A stretch of DNA of 64,000 bases from UBA1941 sp046329575. Its GTDB lineage: Bacteria > Bacteroidota > Bacteroidia > Chitinophagales > LD1. Position numbers and translations under genes: made by a program. Shown here piece after piece: positions 44,310 through 53,005 of this stretch. The stretch's first letter is position 1, and every line of letters starts with the position of its first letter. The notes under the pieces were generated by a model. It was not told where the DNA came from and ran no database searches. It was given only the letters and a program-made list of their open reading frames with translations. The DNA lies in NCBI GenBank assembly GCA_046329575.1, contig JAXLUJ010000002.1:124001-188000 (forward strand). Direction: 5' to 3'.

Positions 44310-44333
44310 TCGCAGCTCCATTCAACTTATTGT

Positions 44334-44360
44334 AACCTCGCTTCGGCGAGGTTTTTTTTT
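44334..44360 (+). terminator. Terminator of the ribosomal protein block
   Basis: aacctcgc-ttcg-gcgaggtt forms an 8-bp perfect stem with a TTCG loop, followed by a run of T, 24 bases after the rplX stop. It separates the block from anything downstream. Confidence 0.9.
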
Positions 44361-44467
44361 ACCCTACAGCATAAAAAACGGAAATCGTTTTCTTTTATAA
44401 TATCCACGTGCGCAGCCGTTTCGGCATTTTTAAGCATGGATGTGACCATTGCTTTGATTACACAGTG

Positions 44468-44572
44468 CGGTAGCGGGCGCCAGGGCGCGAGCTTTAGCGA
44501 GCGGTGCGAAGGAGGAACGACTGAGCACGGAAGCGATAGCGGACCCCGAAAGCACGCGGCATCCGCCATCAT
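44468..44572 (+). repeat. Dispersed intergenic element of about 105 bp, copy C
   Basis: It has the same 32-base core (44499-44530) as copies A and B, with gggcgccagggcgcg before it and ccccgaaagcac after it. It lies between the ribosomal-block terminator and the end of the convergent glycosyltransferase gene. The remaining 44361-44467 holds no recognised feature. Confidence 0.85.
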
Positions 44573-44599
44573 AAATTTTTGAAAGAATACCGTACGAAC

Positions 44600-45688
44600 T
44601 TATTTTGCTAACAGGCTTTTGTACAACGCCACGTATTTATCGCGCCATGCATTTACTGAATAGTGATCCTCCACCGTTTTCCGCCCGGCAGCGCCAACTT
44701 GCAAACGCAGAGATTCATTGCCCAGCAAAGTTTCAATAGCAGCAACCCATTCTTCGGTAGTGGTGGCCAAAAATCCGTTCACGCCATGCTGAATAATTTC
44801 CTGATTCACCCCCACTGGCGACATAATTGTTGGAATGCTCAGCGCCATGTACTGCAAGCCCTTCAAACCGCATTTGCCCTTGGCCCACTTATCATCAGGC
44901 AACGGCATAATGCCAATATCGAAGGTGGATAATTCCTTCAATTCGTCTTCTTTTTTCCATGCCAAACCTTTAACGCCAAGTTCCGCATTTACATAATTGC
45001 CATCGCCTATCACCTTGATGGCTATTTTCTCGCCATACTTTTGTTTAATCACTTTCAAAAAAGGCAGCGCATGTTCGAAATGCTGAATGGTGGTTATACT
45101 ACCGCTCCAGCCGATGGTAACCACATCGCTTTTCGGAGCCGGTATGCGTTTGTATTCCTGGGTATCAATTGTAGTGGGTACAATGGTGATGTTGGAATTA
45201 TAGGAACGGGCGTAATCGGCCAGATAAGGATTGCCCGCCATGATAAGGTCGCACAATGCAATGATATCGCTGGTTTTTTGGGCGTTCTTCAGAAAGGCGA
45301 ACATTTTGTTGCCTTCCGAAATGTTATCGATCCAAATGGAATCGTCATAATCGAAAATCAGTTTGGCGCCTGATTTTTTGAATTGCTTTTCGAAGTAGAT
45401 GCTTCCGGTCATAAAAGCTTCGCGGAAGATGTAGATGATGTCGAAATCTTTAGCGCGTTTCACATCGCGCAGCCGCTTTTTTATGGTAGAAAGCAAAATG
45501 CGGAATTTGCCTAAAAGATTGCCTTTGGCGTAAAAACCTTTGTCTTCTTCGGCATCCATCAAAGGCGAAAGCACGCATTCAAACCCGGCGGCTTCCAGAG
45601 CGTCGAGATATTGTTCGTGCCGGAAACGCTGCCCGGGCGAACGATCTTTGCGGTGGTGGATGATAAAGAGTATTCTGCCTTTTTTCAT
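44600..45688 (-). CDS. Glycosyltransferase, GT4 type
   Basis: A 362-residue glycosyltransferase of GT-B fold. The N-terminal domain has RILFIIHHRKDRSPGQRFRH, and the C-terminal donor-binding domain has VTIGWSGSITTIQHFEHALP, IKVIGDGNYVNAEL and KCGLKGLQYMALSIPTIMSPVGVNQEII (the E-x7-E-like region). It uses a nucleotide sugar, probably in surface polysaccharide synthesis. It stands alone and converges on the ribosomal block. Donor and acceptor are unknown. Confidence 0.9.
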   Translation of the reverse strand: MKKGRILFIIHHRKDRSPGQRFRHEQYLDALEAAGFECVLSPLMDAEEDKGFYAKGNLLGKFRILLSTIKKRLRDVKRAKDFDIIYIFREAFMTGSIYFEKQFKKSGAKLIFDYDDSIWIDNISEGNKMFAFLKNAQKTSDIIALCDLIMAGNPYLADYARSYNSNITIVPTTIDTQEYKRIPAPKSDVVTIGWSGSITTIQHFEHALPFLKVIKQKYGEKIAIKVIGDGNYVNAELGVKGLAWKKEDELKELSTFDIGIMPLPDDKWAKGKCGLKGLQYMALSIPTIMSPVGVNQEIIQHGVNGFLATTTEEWVAAIETLLGNESLRLQVGAAGRKTVEDHYSVNAWRDKYVALYKSLLAK

Positions 45689-45802
45689 TGCGGGCGAAAA
45701 TAAAAATTACCCTTTAGAATGGCGATTCTGTTTTCAAAGTTCGTTTTGGGATAGAATTGTAGAAATAGCAGATTTTGATAAGTTTACCGCATATAGCTTC
45801 TC

Positions 45803-48067
45803 ATGAAATCGTTATTCAGTTGTTTGCTGGCACTGTTGTGTTTGCCGGCATTTGCGCAATTCGAAACCAATTATACGCCGCTTCAGTCGAAAGGCAAATT
45901 ACCCGATGATTTTATTATTCAATCGTCGAAGAAATACAAAGAGGACAAAAAAAAATTAGAGCGCAACGATCGCAAAAAGAAGGTGAAGTCGAAATTTTTG
46001 TTGCAGTCGAATTTCGAAATCGATAACCTGATTTTGAGTGGCCGCGTGCTTTTCAACGATCCTTTATCGGATTACGTGAACAAAGTGGGGCAACAACTAC
46101 TCGCAAACAATTCTGAACTAAAAGGCAAGATCCGTTTTTATATTTTGAAATCACCTTCGGTGAATGCGATTTCCACCGGCCGGGGGATTATTTTTATCAA
46201 TATCGGATTATTGGCGCAGGTAGAAAGCGAGGCGCAATTGGCCTATATCATCAGTCATGAAATCCAGCATTATGTGCTTCGCCACAGCATAAAAATGGCG
46301 GTAGAAAACGCAACTATCGAACGTGGCAGGGGCGCATACAAATCGCTGGAAACAAAAGACGACAAGTTTGTGGCGCAATGTCATTTTTCGAAAGAACAGG
46401 AATCGGCTGCCGATGAAAAAGGTTATGAACTATTCAAGAAGTCGAAGTATTCATCGAAAAATCTGGCCGATGTGTATGATGTGCTAAAGTATTCGTATTT
46501 GCCTTTCGACGAAGTGGCATTCGATAAATCTTTTTTGGAAACTCCGTATTTCAAGATTCCGGAGGGCTTTCAGTTAAATCCGGTAACGCCGGTTAATACC
46601 AGCGATGAGGACGATGATGTAAAAAGTACCCATCCCAGCATTAAATCGCGCCGCGAAGCTTTGGGGAAACTGGCAACTTCTGCCGATAATTCAGGGAAGT
46701 CGGTTTTTTTAGTAGGTGAAACCGCCTTTAAAAATGCGCGCACCATAGCGCGTTTCGAGCAAAGCCGGTTGTACCTTCAACTGCATGATTACGTTCGGGC
46801 AATTTATAATTCTTACTTACTGCAGATTGATTTTCCGAACAATGTTTTTCTGAAAAAGAACATTATGTATTCCCTGGCGGGATTAGCTGAATATTCCGCC
46901 AATAGTGATTTGTACGATGTAACGTTCCGTTATAAGGAAGTGGAAGGTCAATCGCAGGCGCTTTATGCATTGTTTGGAAAGATGGATTCGATAGATAAAA
47001 GCTATATCGGTTCTGTGGCGCTGGCCTATACAGCAAAGTTAGCAGCCGATATGCCAAACGACAAAGAGGTGAAGCAAACGTTGGAATCCATAGCGTATTC
47101 GCTGGGCGAGCGAGAGCGCGGCCTTGATTATTACTTTGACGAAAAAACGGTGGCTTCAGCAGATAGTTCCATAAAAAGCAATGCGGTTGCAGATAGCAGC
47201 AGTATTGCATCAATAATCGATTCTACTGAAGGAGTTGGCGAAGGGCGGCTGTCTAAGATCCAGAAGATCAAAAACCGGGAGAAAGACGCGCCCGCAGAAG
47301 CAGTAAAAACGCATACAGCCGATTTTAGTCAGTATGCCATTGTTCCTTACCGCAACAGTGCTTTTATTGACAGCGCATTTGAGAAAGGAGGGAGGTTAGC
47401 TAAAAAAGATAAGGATGGAACCACTACCAAGCGCAGCCGCTATAACCAGGAAGAAAAGTTTTTGGGTTTAGAAAAAGTAGTGGTGATGACTCCTTTTTTT
47501 AGCAGTGTTGTAGAATCAAGAAAGGAAAAAATCAAATACCTGAAAAGCGAAGCCGGCCAGATTGATTTCTCGAAACGCGTTGCAGTGATTGGCAGAAAAG
47601 CAAAAATGAACGTAGAATTGCTCAACGTCCGCAATCTTTCTGAATCGGAAATCGACAAACTGAACGATATTACTTCGTTGCAGGAATATATCCGCGACCG
47701 TTTCAGTCATACTTCTGAAATCAAATTGCCTTTCACCGAGCGTGCCCGTATAGCAGAGCTTGCCAAAAAATACGGCACTAATAACTTTATGTGGACCGGA
47801 GTGATTTCCTATCGCGATCCGGATCCGGTTATGAAGTTGAGTATTCTTACCGGTTGTTTTCCGGCGGCATTGCCTTTTACATTGGGTCCTTTGATCAACC
47901 GGGGCCGTTGGACCATCTACTTTAATCTGGTTTATGATGTACAAAAAGATGAACTCATTTTTTCGAACATTCGTGAAATCAATAACCGCACCGCAGGATA
48001 CATTCTTGACCAGAATATTTACGACACATTCTATCAGTTAAAGCATCAACCTTTAGTTGAAAAATAA
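45803..48067 (+). CDS. Exported M48 family metalloprotease with long C-terminal region
   Basis: A 754-residue protein with a signal peptide (to about residue 19). The M48 peptidase domain contains the zinc motif HEIQH (152-156) and the third ligand in KEQESAADEKGYELF. The domain begins around SVNAISTGRGIIFINIG. After the protease comes a TPR-like helical segment and an uncharacterised C-terminal domain with beta strands. M48 enzymes such as BepA take part in outer-membrane protein quality control. It may be co-transcribed with the outer-membrane barrel-like gene 26 bases downstream. Confidence 0.88.
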   Translation: MKSLFSCLLALLCLPAFAQFETNYTPLQSKGKLPDDFIIQSSKKYKEDKKKLERNDRKKKVKSKFLLQSNFEIDNLILSGRVLFNDPLSDYVNKVGQQLLANNSELKGKIRFYILKSPSVNAISTGRGIIFINIGLLAQVESEAQLAYIISHEIQHYVLRHSIKMAVENATIERGRGAYKSLETKDDKFVAQCHFSKEQESAADEKGYELFKKSKYSSKNLADVYDVLKYSYLPFDEVAFDKSFLETPYFKIPEGFQLNPVTPVNTSDEDDDVKSTHPSIKSRREALGKLATSADNSGKSVFLVGETAFKNARTIARFEQSRLYLQLHDYVRAIYNSYLLQIDFPNNVFLKKNIMYSLAGLAEYSANSDLYDVTFRYKEVEGQSQALYALFGKMDSIDKSYIGSVALAYTAKLAADMPNDKEVKQTLESIAYSLGERERGLDYYFDEKTVASADSSIKSNAVADSSSIASIIDSTEGVGEGRLSKIQKIKNREKDAPAEAVKTHTADFSQYAIVPYRNSAFIDSAFEKGGRLAKKDKDGTTTKRSRYNQEEKFLGLEKVVVMTPFFSSVVESRKEKIKYLKSEAGQIDFSKRVAVIGRKAKMNVELLNVRNLSESEIDKLNDITSLQEYIRDRFSHTSEIKLPFTERARIAELAKKYGTNNFMWTGVISYRDPDPVMKLSILTGCFPAALPFTLGPLINRGRWTIYFNLVYDVQKDELIFSNIREINNRTAGYILDQNIYDTFYQLKHQPLVEK

Positions 48068-48093
48068 GTGAAAACCAAAACAGATAAATAAGT

Positions 48094-48861
48094 ATGAAGA
48101 AGTGGATCATTATTATTGGTTTTGCCATAAGTGTTTCATCAACTTTTGCACAAAGCGCGAAAGTGCACACTCCGGGTTTTTTGGGCATGCGCGCTTCAAT
48201 AAAATACGATTTTGGCATTATGGTGCCCTGGGAAAACAGCGATGCAATAACCGGAAGTATGCCATATATGTACCATACGGCTGAAATTGCTTATGCGGTG
48301 ACCCGGCGTTATGAACTGGCGCTGCGTTATTCCCGGATGGACTTTAATGGAACATCAGCAGTTATGGGTTACGAAAATAATGGTGTTTTGGTGCAGGGAG
48401 GGCCCTATCACGACCGTAGTTCACAAACTTATTCTTCAAATGAAGCCGCACTGTTACTAAAAATATACCGAAGCGGAAGTGGTTATATTGCGCCGGTGGG
48501 CCGCTATGCCATTGTAGGAATAAGTTATTTGCATTCGGTACACGATCTCGACCTTACCGAATCAGATTACTACAATACTGAAACAATAAAATTTCACCAA
48601 AAGGTAATTTCGCATGATGTTTTTATTAAGGCCGGTGTGGGCCGAAATTTTGTTGTTGCGCGCAGGTTGCTGATTAGTGTGGAGGGTATGATCAACTTTC
48701 CGCTCTCCAACCTCATCAAAATGGCACCAAAACTTACTGATGCCTCCAACAGCACCGGTGATCCTTTCAATGTGACTAAATTCACCGACAAGGTAAACGG
48801 CAATATCGCCTTAAAACAATTGGTGCAATTCAAAATTGGTTTTGGTTCTCTGTTATTTTAA
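48094..48861 (+). CDS. Exported protein, probably an outer-membrane beta-barrel
   Basis: A 255-residue protein with a signal peptide (MKKWIIIIGFAISVSSTFAQ) and alternating polar/hydrophobic strands with many Tyr, ending in LVQFKIGFGSLLF, a C-terminal strand with a terminal Phe as in outer-membrane barrels. No family is recognised. It is 26 bases after the M48 protease gene, and its stop codon directly abuts the next start (TAAATG). Confidence 0.65.
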   Translation: MKKWIIIIGFAISVSSTFAQSAKVHTPGFLGMRASIKYDFGIMVPWENSDAITGSMPYMYHTAEIAYAVTRRYELALRYSRMDFNGTSAVMGYENNGVLVQGGPYHDRSSQTYSSNEAALLLKIYRSGSGYIAPVGRYAIVGISYLHSVHDLDLTESDYYNTETIKFHQKVISHDVFIKAGVGRNFVVARRLLISVEGMINFPLSNLIKMAPKLTDASNSTGDPFNVTKFTDKVNGNIALKQLVQFKIGFGSLLF

Positions 48862-49597
48862 ATGGAAGTTATGATGCGTTATTTTATTGTTGCTATTTTA
48901 CTGATGTTAGCAGTTTCCTGCACAAAAATTGAAACTACAACTACCGGTTGCTCAAACCTCGTTTTAGGTTCTTACATACCTTCTTCAATAGCCTACGGAA
49001 GCGCTTTGCAGATAACTGTTGTTGACGAGTTTTCCTATTACGATTCTTTAGAACTCACCGGACCCAATGGTTTTGCTCAAAAATATCCCGCCGATTATGG
49101 TTCCAGTGCAACGATCAACTTTATAGCCATTGGCAATCTTCAGAGCGGCCAATATACTCTCAGCCCGAATCCGTTCCAACTCTACCATTTGCAATAAAAA
49201 AAGTGTTTCTTTTACATTGAACTTTACTGGAACGCCAATTAATATCTGCAGTTCTGAGGTTCAAAACCGCCTTTATAACAGCTCTTATTACAATTCGGTG
49301 TATTACTCCGGTGTAAGTAATGTGGTATTTGGCGGGCAATCCTTGCGGGAATATTCGTATACCGGTTCGGCTTCTGTTGACTTCTACTTTTATAATTCAC
49401 CCGGTTCAACGCCTCAGGTTTATGATGTAGTGGATTATTCTTCGTTGTGCAGCGCCACTAAAATAAAAATGGTAATTGATGGCGGATATTGTACTTCAGG
49501 AAAACTCGTGACCCTGAATATTGCCGGAACCAATTACTTCCGATTTTGCGATGTGCAGGTTGGAGGAAACAGCTATCATGGTGAGTTTTCGCGGTAG
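48862..49597 (+). pseudogene. Frameshifted lipoprotein gene
   Basis: Two overlapping frames look like one gene. The first (48862-49197) encodes a lipoprotein signal (FIVAILLMLAVSC) and a domain reaching QSGQYTLSPN. The second frame (+1) continues without its own signal as STICNKKSVSFTLNFTG to GNSYHGEFSR at 49597. Removing one base somewhere near 49165-49185 would give a single protein of about 244 residues. The cause could be a real mutation, a sequencing error or, less likely, programmed shifting. It follows the barrel-like gene directly (TAAATG), so it belongs to the same transcript. The function is unknown. Confidence 0.7.
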
Positions 49598-49602
49598 AAT
49601 CA

Positions 49603-50793
49603 TTAAACTTCTTCAAACAGGCTGTTGAAGGGCGTTGGCGCAGGAGTTACGGTCGCATACTGATTTCGCCATTCTTCCAAAACACGATCTACCTTTTTAT
49701 TGTACTGTTCGATAACGTGTTCGTCGGTATTACAACAAACGCAATTACTACTTTTGCAATGATGTTTGTTCACCGGAATGCCCGCCAAACGAAGGCAAAG
49801 TGCATTCTCGTTGACTGCCTGCCTGATCAGATTATGACCTTCCAAAACATTTGGTAAATGCAAAAACGAATCGCGCTTGTGCTTCAGTTTTTGAATGGCC
49901 AGCCGTCGGTAGCCATTTTGATCGAAATAATCTACTAGTCCGAAAATGGGTTCATAATGCTTTTGAGCTCTGTTGTGAACGGGCCAGAGCCTTTTGATCT
50001 CGCGGGTTTCAAGCATTAATGCCGCTTCTTCACTTTCGCAAATCGTAAACCGAATATGGTACACATCGCGTACGAAATTCTGTTTCTGCGCACTGCCACT
50101 ATTATTGCTGAAATGCGAATTCACACGCTTCTTCAGGCTCTTGGCTTTCCCTACATAAACTACTTTTCCCTTTTTATTCAGAAAATAATAAACGCCGGGT
50201 GCATCGGGTAAGGCTGTAAACTCATCCTTCGGCAAATTAGGCGGCAATTGTGGTTCCTTGGAAGCACGCTTCAGAAACTTTGAGAGCGTTCCGGAAACAT
50301 CGTGTTGCACCAATTGTTCAAACAGTTTAGCCGTTGCTTCCGCATCGCCATGAGCGCGGTGCCGATCTTCGATTACAATACCTCGGTTACCGCATATCTT
50401 GGCCAAACCATAAGAACTCAGGCCCGGAAAAATTTGCCGGCTTAAACGAACTGTACATAGCTTTTGCGTTTTCAGTTCATAACCGCAGGCAGCCAAATGA
50501 TTTTTTAAAAATGAATAATCAAAATTCACACTGTGTGCAACAAATATCCGCCCTTGAAGCATGTCGAAAATTTGACCGGCCACCTCATCAAACGAAGGGG
50601 CATCCGCTACCATCGCATCGGTAATGCCAGTCAGGCCGGTAATAAAATAGGGGATCTTGCCTTCGGGTTTTATCAGTGAATGAAAGCGGCTAATCACTTT
50701 CGCCCCATCATGAACCAAAATGCACACCTCGGTAATGCTATTACCGTGCGCGTGCCCGCCTGTGGTTTCAATATCTGTGATTGCAAACTCCAT
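49603..50793 (-). CDS. DnaQ-like 3'-5' exonuclease fused to a GIY-YIG nuclease domain
   Basis: A 396-residue protein. Residues 1-165 are a DEDDh exonuclease: FAITDIETTGGHAHGN (Exo I), VAHSVNFDYSFLKNHL (Exo II) and HRAHGDAEATAKLFEQL (Exo III). Residues 205-290 are a GIY-YIG domain of the UvrC type: PGVYYFLNKKGKVVYVGKAK, VNSHF and a conserved Glu in EEAALMLE. The C-terminal part has a Cys/His cluster (HHCKSSNCVCC). This fusion is common in Bacteroidota and is annotated as a DNA polymerase III epsilon-like exonuclease; a role in repair is inferred. The ATG at 50793 matches the family start. Confidence 0.92.
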   Translation of the reverse strand: MEFAITDIETTGGHAHGNSITEVCILVHDGAKVISRFHSLIKPEGKIPYFITGLTGITDAMVADAPSFDEVAGQIFDMLQGRIFVAHSVNFDYSFLKNHLAACGYELKTQKLCTVRLSRQIFPGLSSYGLAKICGNRGIVIEDRHRAHGDAEATAKLFEQLVQHDVSGTLSKFLKRASKEPQLPPNLPKDEFTALPDAPGVYYFLNKKGKVVYVGKAKSLKKRVNSHFSNNSGSAQKQNFVRDVYHIRFTICESEEAALMLETREIKRLWPVHNRAQKHYEPIFGLVDYFDQNGYRRLAIQKLKHKRDSFLHLPNVLEGHNLIRQAVNENALCLRLAGIPVNKHHCKSSNCVCCNTDEHVIEQYNKKVDRVLEEWRNQYATVTPAPTPFNSLFEEV

Positions 50794-50875
50794 TGCTACG
50801 AATGTAAAGTTCCCCGGGCTTATTTTTAAGGACACTTTTTAGAAGTTTCTGACCACCTCTTATTATCTTTCTGCC

Positions 50876-51688
50876 ATGATTTCCTACTTCATTGAAGTTG
50901 CCGTCTTGATATGGCTTTTTATGACTTTCGCCTTCCTAATCTGTTCCTTTAAAAAGAATAACGGACTTGTGGATATTGCCTGGGGGGCGGGATTTTTCCT
51001 GGTAACGGCCTTTACTTTTTTAAAACAGCCAGATGCCTTTCAACCTGAAATGCGAAGCCGTTTTATGATATTTTGCTTTGTAACTCTTTGGGCGCTTCGG
51101 TTGTCGATATATCTGTTTATGCGGAATTGGAATGCCGCTGAAGATTGGCGCTATGCGGCCTGGCGAAACGATTGGGGCAAGAATTTTTATTGGCGATCCT
51201 ATTTGCAAGTGTTCCTCCTACAAGGCGTTTTAATGTTTATTATCCTGCTTCCGGTAACATTGGCGAATGTTTCCGGCAGCGATCACGAAATGGTACTTGG
51301 TCTTCCGGCTTGGTTATTCGTGATTCCCGGCACGCTGTTGTTTGCTGTAGGGTTCTTTTTTGAAGCGGTTGGCGATTACCAATTGCAACAGTTCAAAGCC
51401 AATCCTGCTAACAAGGGAAAGGTGATGCAATATGGCCTCTGGGCTTATACCCGCCATCCTAATTATTTTGGTGAAAGCTGTATCTGGTGGGGCATCTTTC
51501 TATTGTCGCTGCTATCGGCCCACGGACGATACGACATGCTCATTCGTTTCATCGGTCCTTCGCTAATTACATTGTTACTGTTGCGCGTTTCAGGGGTTAC
51601 CATGCTGGAGAAAAAGTACAGCAACAATCCCGAATACGAAGCTTATAAAAAAAGGGTAAATGCCTTTTTGCCCTGGATAAAGCGTTAA
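50876..51688 (+). CDS. DUF1295 family membrane protein (steroid 5-alpha-reductase-like)
   Basis: A 270-residue membrane protein with about six helices. The conserved C-terminal region, QYGLWAYTRHPNYFGESCIWWGIFL, followed by EKKYSNNPEYEAYKKRVNAF, defines DUF1295, which is related to NADPH-dependent steroid reductases and isoprenylcysteine methyltransferases. The substrate is unknown. It is divergent from the exonuclease fusion. A TATCTTTC box 4 bases before the ATG resembles the -7 element. Confidence 0.9.
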   Translation: MISYFIEVAVLIWLFMTFAFLICSFKKNNGLVDIAWGAGFFLVTAFTFLKQPDAFQPEMRSRFMIFCFVTLWALRLSIYLFMRNWNAAEDWRYAAWRNDWGKNFYWRSYLQVFLLQGVLMFIILLPVTLANVSGSDHEMVLGLPAWLFVIPGTLLFAVGFFFEAVGDYQLQQFKANPANKGKVMQYGLWAYTRHPNYFGESCIWWGIFLLSLLSAHGRYDMLIRFIGPSLITLLLLRVSGVTMLEKKYSNNPEYEAYKKRVNAFLPWIKR

Positions 51689-51695
51689 ACGGAAA

Positions 51696-51823
51696 GTCGC
51701 AAGGTGCAAGACGCAAGACACAAGACGCAAGCTGCAAGAGGCAAGTTGCGAGCGATGAGCTCAAAGCCACCACACCAACAACACTCACCATACCAACCAC
51801 ACTCAGCACACCGATACACCAAT
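51696..51823. repeat. Heptamer repeat array (gacgcaa units) followed by a CA-rich repeat tract
   Basis: At 51696-51752 are about eight 7-mers (gtcgcaa, ggtgcaa, gacgcaa, gacacaa, gacgcaa, gctgcaa, gaggcaa, gttgcga). At 51767-51823 follows a second tract of ca-rich units (accacac, caacaac, actcacc) strongly biased to A and C on this strand. Both lie between the convergent genes ending at 51688 and 51873. The right tract is not a clear complement of the left. Confidence 0.65.
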
Positions 51824-51872
51824 TAATAATTAAGAATCGGCTGGAGTAAACGCGTTTAAAAAATGAATTGCT

Positions 51873-52250
51873 TCAGTGGGTTTTTACCCAATCTTTCACA
51901 ATGAAAGCGCCGGGATATTTGGGCAGAACCTCCTGAAGCTTTTGAAAAGCCGCCATGCGCGTAGTAAAATCGCCCAAACGAAGTTTGTAGCTCGGTTGTT
52001 CGTAGGTTACATAAAAATGCTCGTTGGGAAACTCTTTATACAGTTTGGCTTTATCGCCATAAACTTCCTGACGGTCGTTGCTGAAAGCGATCTGCAATCG
52101 ATAACCATCTACCAGATCATTTTTGCGATTATAATTCTTGTAGGCTTCCATCAGCTCGGCAATTTTGGGTTGCGCCTGAATGCTGCCTGAAGTTTGCGCA
52201 AAAGCTGTAAGGGTAAAAAAAATACTGAATGCGGTCAGGCTCTTTTTCAT
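51873..52250 (-). CDS. Exported SPOR-domain protein
   Basis: A 125-residue protein with a signal peptide (MKKSLTAFSIFFTLTAFAQ) and one SPOR-like domain (about 50-125; YRLQIAFSNDRQEVY, YKLRLGDFTTRMAAFQKLQE, AFIVKDW). SPOR domains bind denuded septal peptidoglycan, so a role near division sites is likely. Its ATG overlaps the deoC stop by 4 bases (ATGA), so the two are translationally coupled. Confidence 0.87.
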   Translation of the reverse strand: MKKSLTAFSIFFTLTAFAQTSGSIQAQPKIAELMEAYKNYNRKNDLVDGYRLQIAFSNDRQEVYGDKAKLYKEFPNEHFYVTYEQPSYKLRLGDFTTRMAAFQKLQEVLPKYPGAFIVKDWVKTH

Positions 52251-52900
52251 ACGAGTTGTTCCATCATTTTAACCCCTTGCGATGCGCCAATGCGGTCGGC
52301 GCCTGCCTCGATAAGCGCCAAGGCCACCGCGCGATCGCGAATGCCGCCTGAAGCTTTGATCTTGATATGCTTGGGAAGCAGTTTTCTTAACAGGCGAATG
52401 GTTTCTACATCCGCGCCTTTCTCCGTAAATCCGGTTGACGTTTTTACATAGTCAACATTTAATTGGGCGCACAATTCGCATCCTAACTGAATCTCTTTTT
52501 CAGTAAGAATTCCGGTTTCCAGAATTACTTTCAACTTACCGCCACGCAATTGAACAATAGTGCCGGCGCTGGTGAGTTCATTGCGCAGATAATTGATGTC
52601 GCCGGCCTTCAGCGCAATGATGTTGATTACCATGTCAATTTCATTGGCGCCTTCATCAATGGCGCGCCTGGCCTCCTCCACTTTTGCCGGCGTGGCAGCA
52701 TATCCCATAGGGAATCCCACAACGGTAACGATTTTCACTTTTGAATCGCGCAGTTGATTTTTGCATTCACGAACCCAGTAAGGCGGCACGCAAACGCCCG
52801 CAAAACCGAATTGTTTGGCCTCATTGCACAGGCGCACGATCTCCTCTTTTGAGGAATCGGCTTTGAGCAGTGTATGCTCTATCTTGGATGCTAATTGCAT
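52247..52900 (-). CDS. deoC: Deoxyribose-phosphate aldolase
   Basis: A 217-residue class I aldolase that splits 2-deoxyribose 5-phosphate into glyceraldehyde 3-phosphate and acetaldehyde in deoxynucleoside breakdown. The Schiff-base lysine is in YVKTSTGF. KIEHTLLKADSS, VTVVGFPMGY and IKASGGIRD are the other signatures. The ATG at 52900 gives the usual start; the frame is open 9 codons further. It is coupled to the SPOR gene. Confidence 0.96.
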   Translation of the reverse strand: MQLASKIEHTLLKADSSKEEIVRLCNEAKQFGFAGVCVPPYWVRECKNQLRDSKVKIVTVVGFPMGYAATPAKVEEARRAIDEGANEIDMVINIIALKAGDINYLRNELTSAGTIVQLRGGKLKVILETGILTEKEIQLGCELCAQLNVDYVKTSTGFTEKGADVETIRLLRKLLPKHIKIKASGGIRDRAVALALIEAGADRIGASQGVKMMEQLV

Positions 52901-52952
52901 GAAGGGTAAAATTAGCCTATTTTTCACATTCCTGAAACAGGGAATAGTTTGG

Positions 52953-52983
52953 TTTGGAAAACCGCTCGGAAAGGCTACTTTTG
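52953..52983 (+). promoter_or_regulatory. Promoter of the atpBEFH operon
   Basis: TTTG (52953-52956), 19 bases, TACTTTTG (52976-52983) exactly fits the Bacteroidota consensus. It is 22 bases upstream of the atpB start. Confidence 0.8.
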
Positions 52984-53005
52984 CACCGCCTAAAAAAGAC
53001 GTTTC

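Noticed and set aside
41831..44360. Ribosomal block as a simple contig misassembly
   Set aside because: Not excluded, but the exact promoter, in-order genes and a matched terminator argue for a real unit; it is reported as a finding with the test needed.
49130..49597. Independent small gene starting at 49130
   Set aside because: It has no export signal of its own, overlaps the lipoprotein frame and continues its domain; a frameshifted single gene explains both better.
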